A DNA stretch of 5,153 bases from Thermoanaerobaculia bacterium (GCA_025937035.1 JAICSG010000351.1:1-5153), one strand, 5' to 3'. Counted from the stretch's first letter, positions 1-5,153 are shown. The notes: a model not told the origin generated them from the letters alone. Numbers and translations are program-made.

Positions 1-374
1 ACGACGTCCTCGACTACACCGAGGGGGTGGCCCAGCAGCTCATCAACTTCGAGCTCGCCGAATCCCCCCCGGAGCTGCGCGAGTTCGCCGAGATCCTGGT
101 CGAGATGGCGGCCGAGCTCGAGCGGGTCACCGAGCTGATCTGGAACCTGACCCGCCAGCGGGAGCTCCAGCAGTCGATCGTCCGCGTCTCGGACCTGGAG
201 AACCGGGCCGACGTGCTCTACAACAAGGTCATCGCCGACCTGTTCCGCCCCAACGGCCGCGACCCCCTGGAGATCCTGAAGTGGAAGGAGATCTACGAGG
301 GGCTCGAGAACGCCTGCGACCAGTGCAAGGACTACACGCACGTCGTGGGCAACATCATCGTCAAAAATGCGTGA
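1..374 (+). CDS. DUF47 family (PhoU-like) Pit accessory protein, 5'-truncated
   Basis: This is the C-terminal part of a cytoplasmic, all-helical DUF47 protein, the PhoU-related family commonly encoded next to low-affinity phosphate transporters and thought to modulate their activity. The frame is open from the left edge; the first complete codon is at 3-5 and about 123 residues are visible, against roughly 200-220 in the family, so the start lies outside the window. The GTG at 27 is internal, not a start. The visible protein is almost entirely charged amphipathic helix. The DLENRAD segment (E codon 198-200) matches the acidic ExxxD-type metal-binding motif of PhoU-like proteins. The last helix, ENACDQCKDYTHVV followed by VKNA, matches the family's C-terminal motif, but has Lys where I recall Glu (CED). 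The stop TGA at 372-374 precedes the transporter ATG by 14 bases, so the two are almost certainly one operon. Family assignment is confident; the exact regulatory role is inferred from context. Confidence 0.88.
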   Translation, partial: DVLDYTEGVAQQLINFELAESPPELREFAEILVEMAAELERVTELIWNLTRQRELQQSIVRVSDLENRADVLYNKVIADLFRPNGRDPLEILKWKEIYEGLENACDQCKDYTHVVGNIIVKNA

Positions 375-397
375 GATGACTGCCTGAGATGACCGCC
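372..397 (+). repeat. 13-bp imperfect tandem duplication at the stop/start junction
   Basis: TGAGATGACTGCC (372-384) is followed directly by TGAGATGACCGCC (385-397), with 12 of 13 bases identical. The first TGA is the stop codon of the DUF47 gene. The ATG inside the first unit (376) gives a three-codon minigene that ends at the TGA of the second unit (385-387), two bases before the real transporter ATG at 389. The arrangement suggests an ancestral TGAGATG junction with only one base between stop and start, spread to 14 bases by slippage duplication. Ribosomes terminating on either stop would be next to ATG 389, so translational coupling could survive. Confidence 0.75.
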
Positions 398-1387
398 GCC
401 ACCGCACTGGTCGTCTTCATCATCCTGGTCGCGCTCACGTTCGATTTCCTGAACGGCTTCCACGACGCGGCGAACTCGATCGCCACCGTGGTCTCGACCC
501 GGGTGCTGTCGCCCAACAAGGCCGTGGCCTGGGCGGCGTTCTTCAACTTCGTGGCCGCCTTCGTGCTCGGCACCCACGTGGCCAAGACGATCGGCAGCGG
601 CATGATCGACCTCAAGGCGGTGACCCAGGAGGTGATCCTCGCCGGGCTGATCGGGGCCATCCTGTGGAACCTGATCACCTGGTATTACGGCCTGCCGGTC
701 TCCTCCTCGCACGCCCTCATCGGAGGCTACGCGGGGGCGGCGATCATGAAGTCGGGGACCTTCGGCGTGATCCTCCTCTCGGGGTGGACGAAGACGTTGC
801 TGTTCATCGTCCTGGCGCCGCTGATCGGCCTGATCCTCGGCTTCTTCATGATGGTGTCGGTGACCTGGATCGTCCGTCGCTGGCGCCCCTCGCGGGTGGA
901 CCGCCAGTTCCGCAAGCTGCAGCTCCTCTCGGCGGCGGCCTACAGCCTCGGCCACGGCGGCAACGACGCCCAGAAGACGATGGGCATCATCACCGGCCTC
1001 CTCGTCGCCTCGGGGCTCCTCGCGAAGTTCGAGGTGCCGCTCTGGGTGATCCTGCTGAGCCAGGCGGCGATCGCCCTGGGGACGCTGTTCGGCGGCTGGC
1101 GCATCGTCCAGACCATGGGCACGAAGATCACCAAGCTCCAGCCGGTGGGCGGCTTCTGCGCCGAGACGGCCGGCGCGATCACCCTGATGGGGGCCACCCT
1201 CGCGGGCATCCCGGTCTCGACCACCCACACGATCACCGGCGCCATCGTGGGCGTGGGCTCCACCCGCCGCCTCTCGGCGGTCAAATGGGGGGTCGCCGGC
1301 CGCATCCTCTGGGCCTGGATCCTGACCATCCCCATCTCGGGGGCGATCTCGGCGTTGGCGTATCTCATCGTCTCGCGGATTCTGTGA
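389..1387 (+). CDS. pit: PiT family inorganic phosphate transporter
   Basis: This inner-membrane protein of 332 residues belongs to the PiT family (TC 2.A.20, PHO4/SLC20), which takes up inorganic phosphate by cation symport: metal-phosphate with H+ in E. coli PitA, Na+ in other members. The inverted internal repeat of the family is plain. NGFHDAANSIAT (residues 22-33) pairs with GHGGNDAQKTMGIIT (188-202), and GLPVSSSHALIGGYAG (101-116) pairs with GIPVSTTHTITGAIVG (273-288). A polar, basic cytoplasmic stretch around 163-178 separates the halves, and hydrophobic membrane segments fill the rest. It is a short PiT, without the long central loop of E. coli PitA, and looks intact. ATG 389 is the only sensible start because an in-frame TGA lies at 377. 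No strong Shine-Dalgarno is seen, so coupling to the upstream DUF47 gene is likely. The coupling ion cannot be told from sequence. Confidence 0.95.
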   Translation: MTAATALVVFIILVALTFDFLNGFHDAANSIATVVSTRVLSPNKAVAWAAFFNFVAAFVLGTHVAKTIGSGMIDLKAVTQEVILAGLIGAILWNLITWYYGLPVSSSHALIGGYAGAAIMKSGTFGVILLSGWTKTLLFIVLAPLIGLILGFFMMVSVTWIVRRWRPSRVDRQFRKLQLLSAAAYSLGHGGNDAQKTMGIITGLLVASGLLAKFEVPLWVILLSQAAIALGTLFGGWRIVQTMGTKITKLQPVGGFCAETAGAITLMGATLAGIPVSTTHTITGAIVGVGSTRRLSAVKWGVAGRILWAWILTIPISGAISALAYLIVSRIL

Positions 1388-1416
1388 TCCCCCCCGGCCG
1401 TCCTTGATGCCTGGGC

Positions 1417-1422
1417 TAAAAT
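1417..1422 (+). promoter_or_regulatory. Putative -10 element for leaderless transcription of copy 1
   Basis: The hexamer TAAAAT stands out in a GC-rich 42-base gap and lies 7 bases upstream of the ATG at 1430. A -10 box in this place would set the transcript start at or within a base or two of the ATG. There is no purine-rich Shine-Dalgarno between it and the ATG (ATTCGTCCC intervenes), which fits a leaderless mRNA. No clear -35 box is present. The hexamer alone is weak evidence; its position is what makes it credible. Confidence 0.4.
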
Positions 1423-1429
1423 TCGTCCC

Positions 1430-2743
1430 ATGACGATCACCCTGGCATTCCTCTCCCTGTTCTTCGGGCTGATCCGCGGACGCTACCCGGTCGAGCTCGC
1501 CGTCAACGGCCCGGCCGCCAGCGTGGAGCTGCTGGTGGACGGCCGCGGCGTCCAGAAGCTCCAGGGGCCGCCGTGGAAGACCGAGATCGACTTCGGCCCC
1601 GACCTTCTGCCGCATCAGATCGTGGCGCGGGCCCTCGACGCCCGGGGGCGCGAGATCGCCCGCGCCGAGGAGTGGGCCAACCTCCCGCACCCGCTCACCA
1701 AGGTGGAGATCCTGCTCGAGCGGGAGAGGCTCGAGACGCCCAGGGCGGCGAAGATCGCGTGGACGGACCTCAAGGGTGAGAAGCCCAGCGCGCGCCGGCT
1801 CGCCTTCGACGGCCTGCCGTTGACGCTCGACGCGGACGGGCGGGCCGTCCTCCCGCCCCACGACCTCAAGTCCCTGCACGTGCTCACGGCGGAGGTCGAC
1901 TTCGCCTCCGGACGCAGCGCCCGCGAGGAGATCGCCTATGGCGGCGAGTACGGCAGCGAGGTCTCGACCGAGCTGACCGCGGTGCCGGTCCGCTCCCGCC
2001 GCGGCGATCTGCCGCCGGCGGCCAAGCTCGGGCGCTGGCTCACCGCGGACGGCAAGCCCCTCTCGGTGGCCGCCGTCGAGGACGGGCCCGGGCAGCTCTA
2101 CCTGATCCACTCGCCGGGGTTGCCGACCGCCCTCTGGGGCATCATGCGCGGCACGTCGATGGCGCGGGAACCCAAGAGCATGATGAAGCTGGGACCGGAG
2201 GACCGGGTCCGCTTCGCGACCCCCTTCTCCCAACGGTTCTCGGCCTCCGGGGAGCTGACGGACCTCTTCGACGTCTCTCCCGAGATCGACATCCAGAAGA
2301 CCAGCCTGCTGGCCGTGCTCCTCAACTCGCTCGACCCCGGCGTCCTGGAGAGGGGCCCGATGCGGACGGTCGATGCGGCGGCGGTCGCCGCCCAGGAGGC
2401 GGCCGCGGAGAACCGCCGGCGCGCCGTCCTCGTCGTGCTGACCGGGAGCGCCAGGGACCAGAGCCGCTTCGATGCCGCGACGGTCCGCCGGTACCTGGCG
2501 GCCCTGCGCGTGCCGCTCTTCGTCTGGTGCCTGGGCAAGCCGGAGCGCGGGTCGGCCGCGGAGGCCTGGGGGGAGCCCATCCGCGTGCTGCGGGGGGAGA
2601 CCGACCTGCAGCGGGCCTACGGCGAGTTGCAGGACACCCTCGACTCGCAACGGATCGTGATGGTGGACGGCCGGCTCCTGCCGCAATCGATCGCGCTCTC
2701 TCCCGAGGCGGCCGGGGTGGAGCTGGTCGGCACCAAGCCCTGA
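1430..2743 (+). CDS. Degenerate VWA-like, Ig-like domain protein, tandem copy 1
   Basis: I do not recognise a named gene for this 437-residue protein. Residues 3-15 are hydrophobic (TLAFLSLFFGLI) with no basic residue before them, so this is a poor classical signal peptide. Residues 19-84 look like an Ig-like beta domain (VELLVDG, PPWK, PHQIVARALDARG). Residues 90-188 form a second beta region ending in AYGGEYGSEVSTELTAVPV. From about 199 the order matches VWFA-related proteins of Acidobacteriota: GRWLTADGKPLSV, strand QLYLI (222-226), LGPEDRVRFATPF (254-266), LTDLF, a helix near 315-327, strand RRRAVLVVL (329-337), VPLFVWCLG (361-369), and a tail helix plus SQRIVMVDGRLLPQS. The metal-site positions read HSPGL and TGSARDQSR, so DxSxS and DG are missing. 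The only cysteine is Cys367. ATG 1430 is the only in-frame start candidate after the transporter stop, which lies in the same frame. The gene looks intact; its function is unknown. Confidence 0.8.
   Translation: MTITLAFLSLFFGLIRGRYPVELAVNGPAASVELLVDGRGVQKLQGPPWKTEIDFGPDLLPHQIVARALDARGREIARAEEWANLPHPLTKVEILLERERLETPRAAKIAWTDLKGEKPSARRLAFDGLPLTLDADGRAVLPPHDLKSLHVLTAEVDFASGRSAREEIAYGGEYGSEVSTELTAVPVRSRRGDLPPAAKLGRWLTADGKPLSVAAVEDGPGQLYLIHSPGLPTALWGIMRGTSMAREPKSMMKLGPEDRVRFATPFSQRFSASGELTDLFDVSPEIDIQKTSLLAVLLNSLDPGVLERGPMRTVDAAAVAAQEAAAENRRRAVLVVLTGSARDQSRFDAATVRRYLAALRVPLFVWCLGKPERGSAAEAWGEPIRVLRGETDLQRAYGELQDTLDSQRIVMVDGRLLPQSIALSPEAAGVELVGTKP
1835..1992 (+). repeat. Strongly conserved DNA block, copy 1 (partner 3276-3433 in copy 2)
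   Basis: This block encodes copy-1 residues 136-187. Its last 65 bases (1928-1992) match copy 2 (3369-3433) at 62 positions, and all three differences are at third codon positions. The protein segment includes LPPHDLKS and YGGEYGSEVSTELTAVPV, which is also well kept in copy 3 at the protein level. Confidence 0.8.
2648..2743 (+). repeat. Near-identical 96-bp gene end, copy 1 (partner 4119-4214 in copy 2)
   Basis: The last 96 bases of copies 1 and 2, including the stop codon, differ at only six positions by direct comparison (about 94% identity). They encode QRIVMVDGRLLPQSIALSP and the following AAGVELVG tail. Identity this high includes synonymous sites, unlike the diverged centre of the same genes. 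Confidence 0.85.
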
Positions 2744-2876
2744 CGCTGTCCTCCGCCGGTGAGCGGCCGTCCCCTTTGGAGATCGCTCCGGCGCGTCGTC
2801 CCTGGGGACGTGTCATGGCATAGGGTTTGCCCAAAGGCTCGCAGCCGTACAGCCGCAGCTCCCACAGGAGACGAGA
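2744..2876 (+). other. Intergenic region between copies 1 and 2
   Basis: This 133-base gap holds no gene I can support. It contains a short palindrome, CGTCCC-TG-GGGACG, at 2797-2810 (six-base arms, two-base centre), which could be an operator or chance in GC-rich DNA. A TANNNT hexamer, TAGGGT, lies at 2821-2826 but has no -35 box at proper spacing, so a promoter for copy 2 is possible but unproven. There is no hairpin followed by a T run, hence no convincing rho-independent terminator after copy 1. Confidence 0.35.
2866..2870 (+). promoter_or_regulatory. Shine-Dalgarno of copy 2
   Basis: AGGAG lies six bases upstream of ATG 2877, at good spacing, and fixes this start. Copy 1 has no equivalent. 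Confidence 0.75.
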
Positions 2877-4214
2877 ATGACCATCGCCTTCCTCTCTCTG
2901 TTCTTCGGGTTGATCACCGGGCCCTATACCGTGGAGCTCGCCGTCACCGGTCCGGTTCAGCGGGTGGAGATCCTGATGGACGGCAAAGACGTCCAGACGC
3001 TCCAGGCGCCGCCCTGGAAGGCCAGGGTCGACTTCGGAAAGGACCTCCAGCCCCATGAGATCGTGGCCCGGGCCCTCGACGCCATGGGCCATGAGGTCGC
3101 CCGCGCGCAGGAGTGGGCCAACCTTCCGCACTCCCTGACCAAGGTGGACGTCGTGCTCGAGGAGGCCAAGCTCGGGCCCCCGAAGGTCGCGAGGATCGTC
3201 TGGAAGGATCTCAAGGGCGAGCAGCCGGGAGCCCGCCTGCTCCTCTTCGACGGCGTCCCGGTGGCGCTCGACACGGACGGCCGGGCCGTCCTCCCGCCGC
3301 ACGACCTCAAGTCCATTCACGTGCTCTCGGCGGAGGTCGACTTCCCCTCGGGGCGCGGCACGCGCCAGGAGATCGCCTATGGCGGCGAATACGGCAGCGA
3401 GGTCTCGACGGAGCTGACCGCCGTGCCGGTCCGGGCGCGCCAGGGCAAGCTGCCGCCAGCCGGGAAGCTCGGCGGCTGGCTCACCTCCGGCGGGCGGCCG
3501 CTCTCCGTCGCCGCCGTCGAGGAGGGGCCGGCGCAGCTCTACGTCGTCCGTTCGCCGGGCACCTTCAACGCGCTCTGGAATCTGGGCAAGCCCAATGAGG
3601 AGAAGAAAAAGCTCCGGGCCGAGAATGAGTGGTCCTATCTCACGCTCGCGAGCAAGGACTCGGTCCGCCTCGTCTTCCCCTTCTCCAAACGGTTCGCGGG
3701 CTCCGGGGAGGAGGAGGAAGGGGATCTGACCGACCTGTTCACGATCTCTACCGACTACTACACCCGGGACCGCGGCTTCCCCCTGCTGCTGGTGACCGCC
3801 GCCAAGGAAGTCGGGCCGGGGCGGGGGAGCCGCCTCCGGTTCGCCGACGCGGTGGCGGTCGCCGGCCTCGAAGCGACCCGGGAGAACCGCCGGCGCGCCG
3901 TGCTGCTGGTGCTCTCCCCCGAGGAGAAGGACCAGAGCCGGTACGATCCCGCGACGGTCCGGCGCTATCTCGCCGCCCTGCGTGTCCCGCTCGTCGTCTG
4001 GTGCCTGGGCGAGCCGGAGCCCGGGTCGGCGGCGGCCTCCTGGGGGAACGTCGAGGTCCTCAAGAACGAGAAGGATCTCGAGCGGGCGTTCAGGGCCTTG
4101 CGGGAGGATCTGAGCTCCCAACGGATCGTGATGGTGGACGGCCGGCTCCTGCCGCAGTCGATCGCGCTCTCCCCCAAGGCGGCCGGGGTGGAGCTGGTCG
4201 GCGTCAACCCCTGA
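2877..4214 (+). CDS. Degenerate VWA-like, Ig-like domain protein, tandem copy 2
   Basis: This 445-residue paralogue is collinear with copy 1 without gaps up to the centre; the segment equivalent to copy-1 residues 21-188 is about 71% identical by hand count (120 of 168). It shares the hydrophobic start (MTIAFLSLFFGLITG), the Ig-like region (PPWK, PHEIVARALDAMG), YGGEYGSEVSTEL and the C-terminal tail. The centre, about residues 229-325, diverges and carries a charged insertion rich in Lys and Glu (EEKKKLRAENE) plus an acidic run GEEEEGD before LTDLF. The VWA-like landmarks remain: strand AQLYVV, ASKDSVRLVFPF, LTDLF, FADAVAVAGLEA, RRRAVLLVL and VPLVVWCLG. The metal-site positions read RSPGT (225-229) and SPEEKDQSR (347-355), so a metal-binding MIDAS is not expected. 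One cysteine is present, in VWCLG. Start ATG 2877 is backed by AGGAG. The gene is intact and probably co-transcribed with copy 3. No enzymatic function can be assigned; a protein-interaction role is only a guess. Confidence 0.8.
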   Translation: MTIAFLSLFFGLITGPYTVELAVTGPVQRVEILMDGKDVQTLQAPPWKARVDFGKDLQPHEIVARALDAMGHEVARAQEWANLPHSLTKVDVVLEEAKLGPPKVARIVWKDLKGEQPGARLLLFDGVPVALDTDGRAVLPPHDLKSIHVLSAEVDFPSGRGTRQEIAYGGEYGSEVSTELTAVPVRARQGKLPPAGKLGGWLTSGGRPLSVAAVEEGPAQLYVVRSPGTFNALWNLGKPNEEKKKLRAENEWSYLTLASKDSVRLVFPFSKRFAGSGEEEEGDLTDLFTISTDYYTRDRGFPLLLVTAAKEVGPGRGSRLRFADAVAVAGLEATRENRRRAVLLVLSPEEKDQSRYDPATVRRYLAALRVPLVVWCLGEPEPGSAAASWGNVEVLKNEKDLERAFRALREDLSSQRIVMVDGRLLPQSIALSPKAAGVELVGVNP

Positions 4215-4227
4215 GGTCCCACCTCCC

Positions 4228-4234
4228 AAGGAAG
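4228..4234 (+). promoter_or_regulatory. Shine-Dalgarno of copy 3
   Basis: AAGGAAG lies six bases upstream of ATG 4241, inside the 26-base gap after copy 2, and supports this start as well as co-transcription of copies 2 and 3. Confidence 0.75.
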
Positions 4235-4240
4235 ACGACG

Positions 4241-5153
4241 ATGACCATCGCGTTCCTCACACTCTTCTTCGGGCTGATCACCGGCCCGTATCCCATCGAG
4301 CTGACCGTGAGCGGCCCGGCGGCGGCGGTCGAGATTCTGGTGGACGGCCGGAGCGCCGGCACCCTGCCGGGCGCCCCCTGGAAGGGGACGATCAACTTCG
4401 GCTCCTCCCTCCTGCCGCACCAGGTCGTGGCCCGGGCCCTCGACGCCCAGGGGCAGGAGCTCGGCCGGGCCGAGGAGTGGGTGAACCTCGCCCACCCCAT
4501 CTCCAAGGCCGAGATCGTGCTGGAAGGCGGCGGGAGCGGCCCTCCGAAGGCAGCGAAAGTGGCCTGGACGAATCTCAAGGGGGAGAAGCCCCAGTCGATC
4601 TCCCTCACCCTCGACGGCCTCCCCGTGCGGCTCGACGCCAACGGGCGCGGGGCCCTGCCGGCGCACGACCTCGGCTCCATCCACGTGCTCACCGCCCAGG
4701 TCGACTTCAACCCCCTGGAGTCGGTGCGCCGGGATCTGGCCTACGGGGGCGAGTACGGCTCCGAGGTCTCGACCGAGCTCACCGGGGTGCCGGTGCGGGC
4801 GCGCTCGGGAGAGATCCCTCCCGCCGGCAAGCTCGGCGGCTGGCTCACCGCGGGGGGCAAGCCGCTCTCCGTGGCGGCGGTCGAGAACGGGCCGGCCAAG
4901 CTCTACGTGGTCCGCGTGCCCACGGCCCAGGAGGTCGCCGAGAAGATGGGGCGCGTCGGCCACCTGGCGCGGGACATCCGCTACGAGATGCAGCTCGGCA
5001 AGGAGGACGGGATCCGTTTCGTCTTCCCGGTGCCGAAGCGGATCGCGGGCTCGGGCGATCAGCTCTCCGACCTGTTCGACATCTCCCCCGTCTCCGACGA
5101 CCGCCCGGGGCGACACCCCAGGCGGGTGGGGGGCCGCCCGGCGCCCGGGGAGC
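4241..5153 (+). CDS. Degenerate VWA-like, Ig-like domain protein, tandem copy 3, 3'-truncated
   Basis: This third paralogue stays open to the right edge of the window (304 full codons), so roughly 130-140 C-terminal residues are missing if it is as long as its neighbours. Its first 17 residues differ from copy 2 at one position (MTIAFLTLFFGLITGPY), and the frame stays gap-free against copy 2 through about residue 229. Shared landmarks are APWK, PHQVVARALDAQG, DLKGEK-like NLKGEKP, AYGGEYGSEVSTELTGVPV, GGWLTAGGKPLSVAAVE and strand AKLYVV. The first metal-site position reads RVPTA in place of DxSxS. LGKEDGIRFVFPVPKR and LSDLFDISP follow the VWA-like pattern. The last 20 or so residues (after SDD) are Arg, Pro and Gly rich and do not match the hydrophobic strand found there in copies 1 and 2; this may be a linker or a frameshift. 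The start is fixed by AAGGAAG six bases upstream. Confidence 0.75.
   Translation, partial: MTIAFLTLFFGLITGPYPIELTVSGPAAAVEILVDGRSAGTLPGAPWKGTINFGSSLLPHQVVARALDAQGQELGRAEEWVNLAHPISKAEIVLEGGGSGPPKAAKVAWTNLKGEKPQSISLTLDGLPVRLDANGRGALPAHDLGSIHVLTAQVDFNPLESVRRDLAYGGEYGSEVSTELTGVPVRARSGEIPPAGKLGGWLTAGGKPLSVAAVENGPAKLYVVRVPTAQEVAEKMGRVGHLARDIRYEMQLGKEDGIRFVFPVPKRIAGSGDQLSDLFDISPVSDDRPGRHPRRVGGRPAPGE

Larger units (their letters stand above)
1430..5153 (+). repeat. Tandem array of three paralogous genes
   Basis: Three head-to-tail copies start at 1430, 2877 and 4241, so the unit is about 1.36-1.45 kb. All share the start pattern MTIxFLxLFFGLIxG, the YGGEYGSEVSTEL block and the region leading into the VWA-like fold. 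The array may continue past the right edge. Copy 1 has two extra residues after MTI compared with copies 2 and 3. No mobile-element sequence or terminal repeat flanks the units, so plain duplication by unequal recombination is the simplest origin. Confidence 0.9.

Noticed and set aside
27..29. GTG as the start of the DUF47 gene
   Set aside because: The frame is open upstream to the window edge with plausible family residues (DVLDYTEG), and a start here would leave the protein about half the family length.
664..1407. Second + strand frame inside the transporter gene
   Set aside because: Its translation is Arg/His/Pro/Asp rich low-complexity sequence, while the overlapping frame carries all PiT signature motifs.
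1388..1429. Rho-independent terminator after the transporter
   Set aside because: There is a C run and a short CCGG palindrome but no stem followed by a T tract.
332..2686. Minus-strand open frame of 784 codons
   Set aside because: It lies opposite the PiT gene and copy 1 and is Arg/Gly/Pro/His rich with no family motif. It is a frame shadow of high-GC third-position bias.
2842..2855. Short CAGCCG direct repeat before copy 2
   Set aside because: Six-base words repeated once are expected by chance at this base composition.
2322..4229. Minus-strand open frame of 635 codons
   Set aside because: It is antisense to copies 1 and 2. Its apparent resemblance to other minus-strand frames only mirrors the paralogy of the + strand genes.
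3965..5116. Minus-strand open frame of 383 codons
   Set aside because: It is antisense to copies 2 and 3, with shadow composition and no motif or ribosome binding site.
1430..5153. Tandem genes as a mobile element or toxin-immunity array
   Set aside because: No transposase, integrase, terminal repeats, toxin motif or small immunity-type gene is visible; base composition matches the neighbouring genes.

Overview
The window is a compact, very GC-rich bacterial segment in which every supported gene is on the + strand. Codon third positions are strongly G/C, so long open frames on the minus strand are composition artefacts. It has two parts. The first (1-1387) is a phosphate uptake pair: the 3' end of a DUF47/PhoU-like Pit accessory protein, followed 14 bases later by a complete PiT-family inorganic phosphate transporter of 332 residues. 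The second (1430-5153) is a tandem array of three paralogous genes: 437 aa, 445 aa, and a third open to the right edge (304 codons visible). They match no protein I can name from memory.

I read the three paralogues as a full-length but degenerate version of the 'VWFA-related' proteins abundant in Acidobacteriota (the TIGR03436 type). The order is a short N-terminal hydrophobic segment, an Ig-like beta domain, a second beta region ending in a conserved YGGEYGSEVSTEL block, and a VWA-like fold with a C-terminal tail. The positions where a VWA domain carries its metal site (DxSxS and the later DG) hold other residues: HSPGL and TGSARDQSR in copy 1, RSPGT and SPEEKDQSR in copy 2. If the reading is right, this is a tandem family of metal-site-less VWA pseudo-domains. 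The assignment rests on my own alignment of recalled family patterns, not on a search.

Copies 1 and 2 are about 71% identical by hand count over copy-1 residues 21-188 and about 94% identical in DNA over their last 96 bases, while the roughly 100 residues between are strongly diverged. Copy 1 starts with no Shine-Dalgarno but with a TAAAAT hexamer at the position expected for leaderless transcription. Copies 2 and 3 have good Shine-Dalgarno sites, and copy 3 starts 26 bases after copy 2, so those two are probably co-transcribed.

The organism is most likely a high-GC member of Acidobacteriota or a nearby phylum. This is inferred from the VWFA-related paralogue expansion, the leaderless-type start and the base composition; no marker gene is present to prove it. 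I see no RNA gene, CRISPR array, insertion sequence or convincing rho-independent terminator.
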